Positions 1 to 11,800 of a DNA stretch of 64,000 bases are shown piece after piece. The stretch is from positions 16,613,307 through 16,677,306 of the forward strand of contig NC_134031.1 of NCBI RefSeq assembly GCF_964204645.1, written 5' to 3'. Source of the stretch: Tubulanus polymorphus. Its lineage: Eukaryota; Nemertea; Palaeonemertea; Tubulaniformes; Tubulanidae. The stretch's first letter is position 1. Every line of letters starts with the position of its first letter. Below the pieces are notes generated by a model. It ran no database searches and was not told where the DNA came from. It was given only the letters and a program-made list of their open reading frames with translations. Made by a program: the position numbers and the translations under genes.

Positions 1-109
1 TTTACTCAATTTACATATCAAGATACCAGTAACCTATCGATCTTTTACTATGTTGACAAATACTGAGTTGGATATAAGGTGTTGGATATAATTTGAACAT
101 TTAAAAAAA

Positions 110-330
110 TTCCACCCCAGTGCGGTGTACAACTGGCCTACTGCTATAGTGAGTTGTATCGTTAGTTTACTAATGTTTCCCTGTGTTGGACAAGTGCTGC
201 CATCTTTCAATGGAGATAAAAACTAATTACTAATATTACACCAAGGTGCGGTTTACTGGCAAAGTCCATCACCGATTCATACACCGCATGGTGTAGACGC
301 ACCTAAAGGGTCTTTGGGAGTTATCTTTAG
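110..330 (-). repeat. Degenerate copy of the TTAA-flanked (piggyBac-like) MITE
   Basis: This stretch matches, in reverse orientation, the internal sequence of the elements at 10006-10303 and 41768-42051. Shared words include TGCCATCTTTCAATGGAGA, ACTAATTACTAAT and CACCGATTCATACACCGC. The terminal inverted repeats are eroded, so its exact ends are unclear. It lies upstream of the first visible exon. Confidence 0.65.
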
Positions 331-396
331 ATTTTGAAATTATATTCTTTTCGGACGCGTATTGCAATATAGACTCACACAATTTCTTCATTATAG

Positions 397-3300
397 AAAC
401 GCCTGAGCAGGAAGATTCGAAAGTGAAAGAATTCGTCGTCGAAGAAGAAAGGTTCGAACGCAGAGAAAAAGATTTCGGGCATTCGCGAAATTCTAGTTAC
501 GCCAGTCAACAATCTAGAGGATCAGGGTATTCCAGTGTTCATAGTCGACAAAACAGCTATGGAACTGATCCATTTGGACATACAAGGTCAGCCTAACCCC
601 ATCCGGCGCATATTTCACCACCGATTAGAAATGCCATTCCAAAAAGATCGGGTATATGTATAAATGCTCAAAATGCATCAGCCTGGTCCATTATGCGCAC
701 TTGCTTTATTGCTATTGGAGGGTCGTACAAAGCAGGGGGCCACCCCCCACCCCCAGAAATGTTTGAATTGGTGCTTTTTGCAAATATTGTTACATCCACC
801 GGCCTCGTTCTGGTTTCTTTCCCCCAAAAATTCAAATGCTACATACGGCCCTGTATCGGAATTAAATTTGAAATGGATTTTTCCTTTAAAAGATTTCTCC
901 TTAAAACGACCGATAATCTGAGCCAGAACTACTGAATTCCGGATGATTTATCCCGTAGCAGATTCTTCTCTCCCTTTCGTTGATTTTCTTTTATAAAATT
1001 AACGAGCTGCCTCGATAAAATAATCGTTCCTGCTCATCTGCGAATTTTCCACGCCGAAAAATGAAAAATGATTTCGAGTTCTCTAACCGTATGAATTGTT
1101 GCTCACTACAGTCGAACTATAACTATCATCGGAGAATCTTCCAAAGTATCGTACGAGCTACAACTGCCGAGGTTTGTTTTAAAATCAAAACATCTCCACA
1201 TAATTCACCGCGTGTGTGTAAAGCTACGTACCACACTTTAACGACCGATCCACGGCGTTTTGATATATCGAATATTTCCCGCTCTAAACCACAGCTTTTT
1301 TACCGTAACGCTTGTGTAGTGGTTTAACGTATTAGGCTAAAAGGATTCTAAGCTTCTTTTAGAATACTCCCGAGTCCCGATAAGTCTTATCTCTTTTAGT
1401 TTTTACCTTATTCTTGAAACGTTCGTGTGTGAACCAATACAGGCTATACATACTCGGCGCGGGTCAATTTTCTGCGAATAAAAATGAATTTCATACTTTT
1501 TCCATGAATATGATGAGACCGACCTATTTGTGTCCAACTGGTGAAGATGATTATTAACATATGATTAGCTTGAAGAACGTTGCATGTTCTGCCTGTTTCT
1601 AAATATTTTATTTGATCCATTCTGTTACATTATTTGCGTACTATTTCTCATTATAACCATATTATTATATGTATTGTATGTACATGTACACTGTTATGCA
1701 ACAGTTTTCACAGCGATTCGATGTTTTTCCCACGTCCTTGCGTGAGACGGGACGGATCAGTTCGTGCAACTGAATGAATTACTAGCAGCAGAAAAATTCT
1801 CAATCAAAATCATATTATTCATAGATTTACCTATCCCCTGCTTGGTACTATAGTTTTGAGTACCAGTATATGAAAACATTTCCTAATGCATGTGTATATG
1901 TACTCGTACATTGCTTTTCAACTAGTTGCAGCTAAGTTAGTTCAAATTCTTTTTAATTCAAATTTGAATATGTGTCTATCACACAACATATATGCGTTTT
2001 TCGCAGGGCCCTGACGCAAAAAGTTTTTGACCACAGTATCCTAGGTTCTATATATAAAACATGGTGTATATAATACCTAGGATGCTGGGTTCAAAAACGT
2101 CCGGACCCTGTGGTGTTTGTAGATAATTTCGTTAGGTTATTCCTGCTTTCACCTGCAAAGTTTAACGTTATTGCGATTTTTCAGTTCTAAAACAATACGA
2201 TTTTATCTGACGCTACTTGAAATGTAAATATCAAATGTCTAGAATGATAAGTACCTTGTTGACCTCGATTTTGATAGAAATATCTTGGAAAAATGAAGAT
2301 TTGTGTATACGTTCTGCTGAAGACAAACATATCACGGTTAACCGAGTACTTCATCTTTTATAGAGCTTTAAAGTTACTTCATGAATTTGTTTGATTTTTG
2401 ACAAATTTTAATGTAATGGAATTTTCGTTTTCAGAAGTCCAAGTGCCGGTTCAGGAGTGGTTGATTGTGGAAGAAGGAGGGTCAGTACTAGTCACATAAA
2501 TCAGGCAGGGAGAATTTTTTACCATTTTCAGCATGGTTGTCCTGTGGCGCCATCACGTGGTATTATATTCCTCTGTGCTATCCTTACCTTTGTTATCCAA
2601 TAGACTTAAAGAAGTGTAAACGTAGTTAAATGCAAAAAAAACAGTCACTGCATTGTTGATGCAGGTTCGAAAATATGAAATGGGAATCGGGGATCTGTTT
2701 CTCGACTGGAATTCTGCTATTCTTTCATTGGCTGTTCGTTGGGAGGTAATGGAAAAACCTACTCAAAATTGGCCAGTGGCTTCGTGGTTTGTAATATAGC
2801 TGACCCATTACCTCCATGGTAGTTTGAATTTAGACGTCAATGTGTATTCCGTAGTGTTTTGAAAATCTACTTTGTTTGTTTCAAGTTTTTATGTCCATTA
2901 GTTAAGTATTAGTTTAGTCAAGATGTACTGCACTAAAAAAGTTTGATTTTTATCTATTAAGTTCTAAGTTGGTATAGCTAACTTTCCTTACCCCCATAGA
3001 ATCACAATGAATGATATTTGAATTCTAACTAAATTGCAAGTATATTGAGGAAACATAATACACTCATATGTGCTAAAGTTTTTTTTTTTGAATTTCAACA
3101 AAAATCATTCTGTTTGCGCAAGAATAAAAACATTATTGTTATCCATGAACAAGTTCTATCACATAGACAAGTTTTGTATCAGTCCATATTGATCAACGTA
3201 AGTGTGAATCTAACTTTCAAATTCTAAAGGTTCTTCAGCTTATAATCGTCAGCCATATATGTAATATATTATACCCTATTTATACCTACAAACTACATAC

Positions 3301-4140
3301 ACTCGTCTACTCTTCTAAACACTGCAACGATTCTTAAGTAATTCAAGACTTTCAACTATAGTCACATTATTGACATATCTAAACAGTTAACCTACTTTCT
3401 CAACTCTATTCATATTGACATATTAATCATCGGCTAATATTAAAGACGTTTGTTTGTTTTTTAAATGAATATTGGTAGAGATTGAAACCAGAGGCGGATC
3501 CAGAGACCAATTGTGAAGGACTCGTAACATCCCAGAAGGGTACTTAGATGTCCAAAAAGGCGATATAACGTGTATCCCGCAAGGAGGGCCAGTTAAAAAA
3601 AACTTATCACATCCTAAAAGGCCACTTTGATGTCCACAAAGGCAATAGTCAATATGCGCTTTCTTGACTAAATAGAAAATGCCACTCAAAAAAGATTTGA
3701 TGGACTTGTAAAAGTCTCATTATCCCTCTGGATCCACCCCTGATAAATTGTGTCAAATAAGGTACGTTTGGTTTGCCGCAAGGCGTCGGTCAATGTGTTA
3801 TTCATGTTTTTTCCTCATATTTATAGAAACTCGACAGTGATAGCACGAAAGAACGCGTAGATTCAACGAGGCCAGTAGCTGAACAGTTAGTCGATGATCT
3901 TATCAAGACATTAGATGAAAAGCCAGTCGCGGGTGAGTTTTTCATCGGATCATAGAAGTTTTTCGCTTAAACCCTACGAGTAAATCCGAACGTTTAATGT
4001 ACTGCTTTCTCGTCTTTGTAGATTCCGAATCCCGAGTGGATTTACAGCTTTTTATCGGCAAAGGTGGCGTTACCGCAGTGGGTAACTCGGGAATGGTACA
4101 AGACATGCAGCCAGTAGTCATAGCAAAACCAAAACGATAG
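397..4140 (+). CDS. C-terminal part of an unrecognised Ser/Arg-rich protein (four exons, 5' end outside or not found)
   Basis: Four exons join in one frame: 397-586, 2435-2480, 3827-3932 and 4022-4140. Each is bounded by AG acceptors and GT donors, and the phases agree at every junction. The 153-residue piece begins with an acidic, charged stretch, passes through a Ser/Gln/Gly/Tyr-rich segment (SYASQQSRGSGYSS) and ends with a compact segment containing LFIGKGGVTAVG and the terminal VVIAKPKR. The exon at 397 begins in mid-codon, so coding exons lie upstream. An AATAAA follows the stop at 4214-4219. I do not recognise the family. The composition resembles disordered tails of RNA-binding or scaffold proteins, but no domain is visible. 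Confidence 0.7.
587..2434 (+). other. Intron of the gene at 397-4140, with a foldback element
   Basis: An 1848-base intron with a gtcagt donor and ttttcag acceptor. Short open frames inside it (for example 664-935 and 1061-1327) show no domain and are not bounded by matching splice sites. The only recognisable structure is the foldback at 2004-2110. Confidence 0.5.
2004..2110. repeat. Short foldback (MITE-like) element
   Basis: CAGGGCCCTGACGC, followed by AAAAAGTTTTTGACC and CCTAGG, is mirrored by CCTAGG, GGTTCAAAAACGTCC and GGACCCTG. The arms are imperfect, about 40 bases each, around a short AT-rich loop. It lies in an intron. Confidence 0.6.
3489..3742. repeat. GGATCC-type foldback MITE, copy 1
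   Basis: The ends CAGAGGCGGATCCAGAG and CTCTGGATCCACCCCTG are inverted copies. The same ends recur at 5666-5830 and 11520-11744. No coding capacity is visible. Confidence 0.6.
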
Positions 4141-4213
4141 TCGGCAATTGCAGTGTAGAATTTCGCTGTAAATAGAATTGACGATACACAAACATTTCAA
4201 GCAATATTTATGA

Positions 4214-4219
4214 AATAAA
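4214..4219 (+). promoter_or_regulatory. Poly(A) signal AATAAA of the gene ending at 4140
   Basis: A canonical AATAAA lies 74 bases after the TAG stop, on the same strand. Confidence 0.6.
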
Positions 4220-5665
4220 TGAATTTGAAAATGAATGCAATTTATCGATGAAATGAATTCGTTTCTGATGCTAAATTTAGAAATTGATATGTGCGTATGT
4301 CATAGAGTTGAATTCTATTATAATATATGATTATTTATTTAAGCCCGGGGTCGGTATGGAAACGGGTACCCCATCCATGATTCCCCTGGCCATGCGGAGC
4401 CAGATTTGTAAGAGCGGTATATTTTCGTCTCGATTATTTGTGATAACGTTTTATTTCGTAACATGTTTTAAAAACCAATGTGAACTCTTGCGCGGTGGAA
4501 TGAAAGATCTATTCGAAAATATTGTAGAATATTGTAGAGGCTGTTGTTCCTTGAACTGGTGAATGGTAAGGATATTCGACCACATGGTGCTACTGAAATC
4601 AAATTTATTTACGTACCGCTATATTCAAATTCACGACGTTAAAGATTCATATTTTTGTGAGTGTGAAAGAATAATAAGAACATGTGGGTACTTTGTGTGA
4701 AAATCGCACGAATACAACTTATCTAGATTTGTCATTTGTCAGAAAAACGAAAGATGAAATAAGCTGTTATTTTTGTAGATTGGCTATTTTTCATCGATGA
4801 ACTGCTTGTTTGTATACGAACGCAGTTTGCCTACCTTCTTACTTTACCGCCGCAATGAATGCATGATCCAATACAGCAAAACCAATCTGCTAGATTTAAA
4901 AAGACTGCGTAATCTCTGTGCCTTATCATTTCCGTAGCGCGTCTGAGAGCTAACTAATGCAGAGCAAATATGGAGTCTGATAATGCGCCCGAACTACCTA
5001 CTGTAAATATTGTTGATCCGCGTAAAGTTTCCAATTTCATCAATAGATGTCGTTCATGTAGGTCTATATACGTAGATACATGTACCGTGTTGTATGTAAA
5101 AATTTTAAAAGATGAATCGTTTTTATTTTTGAATATTTTTATGATGAATGTTGTACTTCTCTTGTTGTGACGAGAGAAAAAAAAACAGAAAAACGTTTTA
5201 GAAATTTACGGAAGATTATGTTGCAAATCAATTTCAGTTCTGTTGATTTTATTTTGTTAGTTCGAAAAAAGGATTATCAAATTTATGCTCTACACTAAAA
5301 ATTAGCGGGCCTAGTGTATACTACAAAATTCTTCCAGTACGCGGTTGTATTTTTTGCTTTGGTGCAAGCGGTAAAAAGAATATATGCAAGGTTTTATAGA
5401 TGTAGTCGGTTTTTTTAGAGAGAAATTTATTTATATTTTGTGATGATTTAAGTTTAAATTATGTTGTTTATCATCTATTTGTAGTCAATAACTTGTGAAA
5501 TGAAGGTACATATAGAGTTGATTAGTGAAAACTCTCACTCTGTTTACGAGTAGTTTAAATGGCTATTGAACTGATGAAATTAGTGTTTCACAAACTATCC
5601 ATTTCAATCTTTCAAAATTCTAGAAATCTAGCACCTCAGATCTTAATGTAATATCCTGTTTGGCT

Positions 5666-5830
5666 CAGGGGCGGATCCAAGATAACATTTTCACAACCTG
5701 GCTCAAGAAAGTTACACATACTGTGGGAAATTAGTGCCATGCTCAGAAAATGAATCATTTTTCAAAATTTTCTATGGTGACCTCGCATTTTTAGCTCCCA
5801 CCCCTCATCCAAAATTCCTGGATCCGCCTG
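5666..5830. repeat. GGATCC-type foldback MITE, copy 2
   Basis: Terminal inverted repeats CAGGGGCGGATCC and CTGGATCCGCCTG enclose 165 bases. The flanks share TGGCTC on both sides, as expected of a target-site duplication of about 6-8 bases. This suggests a hAT-type non-autonomous element. Confidence 0.6.
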
Positions 5831-7539
5831 TGTGGCTCCATACCCATTGAGGCACTTCATTTGAATATCAAACTGCCTTGAAAATGATAGCGCACACCGA
5901 TCTTGCTAGATGTTGAATGATTATAGTACAACTGCACATCTGCATATATGTACATTCATTTTATTTTTCACCTAACTTGCATTTTGCCTAAATCTTTTGA
6001 TTTCGACTTTAGAGCAATACAATGTCTGCATATACAAAATCTTGGCTCACCTTCGACTGAGTTATATACATATCTAGGCCTGGTATATTGTACGCTGTGC
6101 TCAGAATTTCGCCCAATCCATTCTGCGGTGATATGTATTGAAACTATTGTGATTATTGATAAATCAGCTGGTTCTGATTACCATATTGATAGACTTATTC
6201 ATAATAACCTTCGTTTTATTCATGGCTTAAAGCATAATCATTAATGCTGCTAAGAGATTTCTGAAAGAATGCAAAATGTCAAATACTAAAACAACCATTT
6301 AGAAGAGTGATGATAGTTATGTTACCAGGGTTAATGAAGATTTTTGCTCGAAATCTGAAAATACCTCGAAAATGACATTTTATTTTACGCTCTTTAAGGT
6401 CAGCAAAATCATAACGCAATAGTTAACAATTGTTGGAGCTGAATACAAGCTTTGTGAAGCAAATCATTCTAAGCATTTATTACTTTTGTGATGTTTTAAT
6501 GTAAAATGGATTTAGTTGTCTGTACCTCTGTACTTAATTTCAGATTTTGATTAACCAACGTTCACAAAATTTGACTTAATCCACTTTCGAATTCTTAAAG
6601 TCTGTTTAAATGTTGTACATGAAAATATTGTAACACAATTTTAGCCACGTTTTGCAGTGAAGGTATTTCCACTAATCTTGAAAACTTAAATTGCAGTTAT
6701 ACATCAAAAGAGCTTTAGTCATCAATCCATATAGTAAAACTGTGCCATGTTGTTCGCATTGATGAATGGTTGACTTGTAAAAAGTGAATATAATTTTGGT
6801 AATGGGCATTAGTTACGAAAGTGTTAACTGTTTCCAATCGATTTGATGATCTTTTTGCTGTTGTATGATCGTTTGTTAAGCCTTCTTGTCAGAAATGAAG
6901 AAAAACCTAAAGTTTGAATGCAGGAAAAAAATTTTTATCCAAAATATGGAATATGGTTATGATGTTATTTGTACATGTGTTTGATAATGACGGTGATAAA
7001 ACTGAAAACTGAAGACGTGTTTCGTTGACGATATCGCAGGAAAGCAATTGATGTACCTGGTGCTATTACAATCGAATTCTTTGCCTCGACAAAAAGTCTT
7101 TAAGTATAAATAATGTATGAAGTATTTGAATAATGTTTGTAAACGAGACCTACATATTGTGGTTGTCTGTTGGGGCTTCGCTTACCTTTGGAGGCTTAGC
7201 TGAAATAATTCATCAAGCTCTTGTCATCAAAACTATAATTACGATTACATTACGTACAGATGTATATGTAGGTGCTGGGTATTGAAATACAATCTTCCTT
7301 TCCTCTGAATGTACAGGCTTGAACAATGGCATCATCCATACATAAGTTTTTTTCGAGTCGGTACGTATTTTTGAAATGATATGCTTTTAAAATAAATAAG
7401 GAATACTTATGAGAAGAAACTTCAGTTTAGAGTTTATTGTTGTTGACGATACGTCTGAGGTTAGTGGGAAACTGCGCACCATTACAGAACTATCATAAAA
7501 GAACGCGAAAATCCTGTGCTAAACTGACGATATCCTGGA

Positions 7540-7622
7540 AAATCTTAACCCCTAGCTCTAACCCCAGCAGGGAACTTTTAGTATTAGAGCCCTATGTTCT
7601 AACCACTAGACCACCTAGGTAG
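7540..7622 (-). repeat. tRNA-derived SINE fragment
   Basis: Read on minus, the stretch contains GGTGGTCTAGTGGTTAGAAC, which resembles the start and A box of a tRNA. It is followed by an anticodon-loop-like part and GGGGTTAGAGCTAGGGG, a weak B box. The tRNA fold is imperfect and no 3' CCA-type end or intact acceptor stem is evident, so a SINE relic is likelier than a functional tRNA gene. Confidence 0.4.
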
Positions 7623-8846
7623 TGCCAAGCTTTAAAGTTTGGCTTGTCTTGTCCAGTGTAATGACGAGTAACATGGTTTGTAGCAATTCAATAATTCTTT
7701 TGCTCAAGAAAAAGGTTGTTTCGGTGCTTCAGGAGTTTCTTCGGTGACTGATCAAGAAATTTGAGATTTGTTACCATTAGGCTGATAAATGCTTGATCTG
7801 ATACGAAACATTCTTAAACTAAGAAAAACGCTAAATTTTGTGAATAATTAGTCTTTTTTATTCAATCTGATTTTGTTTCTATAAATTAAAAAATATGTAC
7901 AAATGCTAAAAAAGTGACTTTTTCTAATACCTGTATGAAACGAAAGATGTTCTGCGACTGCAGCTACGTACGACAACTGAAAAATGATTTAGAGTCTCGG
8001 GATCTGCCATTTGTTGCGTATTATATCAATTTTGTAAATGTGTACCATATAATTACTGATAAATATATAGAGAAATACATTGCTGAAAATGAGTACAGTG
8101 CACCATCCATAGTTGGGGGAATATTTTTAATATACATGTATATAATTACGAATTAATGAGTTAATTATTGCAGAATGGCCAGATATAACACGGCTACGCA
8201 AGTTTATGCTAATTCATTCACATGTGATGTGGCACAAGTAAGCATATGAACTAAGGGATTTTTGAATTTCTTCGAAATTAGCACCTATCGTGAATTTAAC
8301 GTACGAACAATTTCAACACCTACAACAACACGCTCCTACAGAGCAGCAGCTTATACAAATACGTATTGAATACTGGGACGATAGACATTAGGACCCAGTT
8401 AGATCTATGTAGAGGGAACTGGATCATCAGATTTCCAGGTTCGCTAAGATCTATAGAAGACAATTCTCGTAGTAACCGATACGCCGCGAAGCTCGGCTGA
8501 CTTCGAAGAATTTCTTACGTTGCTACGCGTTGTTGATAAAATTTACGCTCCACAAATATAAAAGTATCACAGACATTAAAACAATACAACTTCAGTGTAA
8601 TTTTCCGGCGTACATAAATATTCCAACAGTAATTAAGACAAATAAATAAAACAATTCCGTCATAAAAATGTCAACTAAAAATACAAATACAAATGCCAAA
8701 TGCTTATAGTTCGTATTTTTGCTTCTTTTTCCTGATTCACGTTTTGAATTCGTAGAAATGAAATATTTCGGTCGCCAAGTTATGAGACATTCGACAATAA
8801 CACGTTTACCGTTGTACATTTAATTCAAATGTAATCCGTTCAGATT

Positions 8847-11800
8847 TCAATACGACGGATTTCGACGTATATCGATAATACGCTGAACGCCGCTGGCGAC
8901 CGCATCTTTGATATCGTCGTAAACTTCGACAGCTTCCTTGTTCGCCAATTCCATCAGATACATGCGACCTCGGTTATAATCCTTAACAGCTTGACTAGAT
9001 AACTGAAAATCAATGATAAGTTACAAATTATTCAGTCACAGGTAGTAATTCAGAATGCGCAGGAATCATTATGCACAAAATATGACAAGTGTACATAATG
9101 AAATACGAATGTTACAAGGTATTTGCCCTCAAAACTATGCAACAATAACTTGCCAAGTTCCCTTTACAAAACCATTCCTCCAGAATGGTTTTTAGTTGAG
9201 AACAGAACATTCAGTTTTCCTGATCTATTTTTCTATGCTTTAGATCTTTCAGTTTTTTCATTATTGGTTTAGACACTGGATATTATGGTAAAACAATAAT
9301 CATCACATTCGAACATCTTTTTTTTATTCAACACTTACTTCTTCTCCTTCGATTGTAGCATGTTCTTTGACATTCTCAATGCACAGAACAACATCGCAGC
9401 CCAGACCGATATAATAACCAGCCTTCAACACAAACGAATAAAACTGATTAGAATTAGACAAGCGACAAGTGTGTTATCTGGAAGGCATCAGCTTTCGACA
9501 TTGAACTAGGGAATTGTCCCTCTAGTCTATTTTGATTGATTTGATGTAATCATTTGGGGCGGCCCTAAAACCCACCACAACTGCTGGGAATGAAACAAGG
9601 CCTCGTTTTAAACAGGGGGAGATCGAGGTTAACTGTAGAGGGTAGCACTACGCTCAACTAATAAGGGCATAATCTATGACAAACCCCAAAAATTGTTTAA
9701 AATTTATTGCTTTTTGCGCAATTTCCAAGCGAGGCCAAGGGCGCGAAACTTAAACGACAGTAGCACATGCCTCTGAGGCTACCGTTAGAATCCGGGCCTG
9801 TTAACCATACCTCTAACATAGCAGCAGTAGCACGCGTGTCACCAGTTATAATGAACAATAACAAGTAGCAGTTCTCTTTGATGTTCGCCTCGATAGGAAT
9901 GTATCGTTCACTCCAATAAGGTGTCTGCGGGTTGAAATACGATATTCCGTGTTTCCTACAAAGATTCATAGTTACCGCATTAGCATCGTACTTACTGACA
10001 AAGCCTTAACCCTTTCAGTGCATATACACCGCAGTGCAGTGTATGAATCGGTGATGGATTTTGCCAATACACTGCACTGCGGTGTATTGGTATAATTAGT
10101 AATTAGTTTTAATCTCTATTGAAAGATGGCGGCAGCACCTGTCAAACATAGTGAAATATTAGTTACTAACGATACCTGCACCACGGTGTAGACGCACTGT
10201 AGTGGTATTCCCGTTATTCAACACACTAGGGCGAAATTTTTCAAAATTTTCAAATTATCTCCAGCACTATAGGGTATTGATTAGTTAGCACTGAAAGGGT
10301 TAATAAATTACCGAGGTGGCCACTCTAATTTGACTTGCTTTTTCCCTGACATGTTATTTTCCAGTCAAATACGTAAGACGTAGACAGAAACTGTTTGATC
10401 TTACGCGTGATCTTGCAATCTCAACCAATTTCTCTGACTTGACCAAAATTTCTAACTTCGTTTGTTAAAAAATTCCCCGACTATCCCCTGACTTTTTTAT
10501 AAAGAAGAGAAAATTCGCCGACTTTTCCCCTGATTTCCAGGTAAATGGCCACCCTGTATTACTTGTTTCTATTCGCGCTCACCGTAAAAGAGGTATAGCG
10601 ATTTCAGTTCTCCAGTTTGTGTCGCCACAACTTCCGCCGAGGAATATATCGCGACTACTAAATACATTATCGGCTGGTTCTTCATTCCTGCTTCGTTCTG
10701 TCAAAACACATTATCATACAACATTACATCTTAATCACACTCAGTTGATGGAATTAGTCAAACCCGCTTAATTTGAATTGGTTTACCGGTACTCCATTTA
10801 TAGTCCATTTATACATGCATGTGTTAAGTTTGATTGATGGTTAATCTGGGGCTGGTTGCACAGCCATGACTTAAGTCTAAAAGTGGTCTTAAATCTTAAA
10901 GCCGGGCGTAGGTCGACCTTGGGCGTAGGTTGCGTCACAAGTGGGGGCGTAAGTCGGTTGCGACACGATTGTCAGCGACTGTGTGCGACTAGTTGCTCGC
11001 AGCCGCAAGAGCGCGTAGATCGGTTGCGACGGTCGCGTCGCATCGTAGAAAGTAGAACATGTGCGACTCATTGCGACTGGCGTCGCTGCCAGTCGCAACC
11101 CGTCGCTGGCAGTCGCAAGGTAGCGTAGGTTGGTTGGTCGTTGCGACGCGATCGTCGCTGGCGGTCGCAGTGAGTCGCGTCGCAGTGAGTCGCAAGCCGT
11201 CGCAAGGCCGACCTACGCCCGGCTTAAGATTGGTCTTAAGTTGTTAGATTGGCTACAGAACTAAGTTGGTCTTTGACTGATCTTAAGTCCAAGGCTATGA
11301 TGACTATGCAACTGACCCCTGGATTTTTCATTAATCGTACTATAAATTTCATCGGTCCGGTCATCCGAACTAAACGGGCTCTATTGTATTGCTTAAACAT
11401 AAGAATCGACTTACTGCAAGGATGGAAGATGGAATGTAAAAACGATTTAAACTGCTGAATGGGACTTTGTGGCTATAAAAGAAAAACACGTCACACTGTA
11501 TTCGCAATATTTCATTAAACAGGGGCAGATCCACTGTATTCTAGAATTTCGTCAGAAAAATGTGAATTACATATCTCCTAGAAGTACCTTATCTAAGAGG
11601 TCCAGAATGCCTTTAAATACAAGGAAAAAAAGTCATTTTTCAAACTTTTAATGAGTTTGTGTCTCAATGAGCTCTGTCGCTGGCATATCATTGAGCAATA
11701 ATTTTTAAGATTATATTCAAATATAGGCTGGATATCCACCCCTGAATAAGTTGTTAGAGTTTAGCTGTGAGGATTCTTGTGGTGTTCGTCCCAAGCGGTA

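Larger units (their letters stand above)
4220..8846. other. Long intergenic stretch without a supported gene
   Basis: About 4.6 kb of AT-rich sequence between the gene ending at 4140 and the 3' end of the deoxyribosyltransferase-like gene. It contains open frames of 60-98 codons (4284-4562, 5948-6244, 7914-8156, and 8592-8819 on minus). None shows a domain, signal peptide or splice context. Recognisable contents are the GGATCC-type foldback at 5666-5830 and a tRNA-like SINE fragment near 7540-7622. The part next to 8847 may be 3' UTR of the minus-strand gene. Confidence 0.5.

Noticed and set aside
10856-11247. Overlapping ORFs on both strands rich in Arg/Ser/Val
   Set aside because: They come from the GTCGCA-rich inner palindrome of a foldback element.
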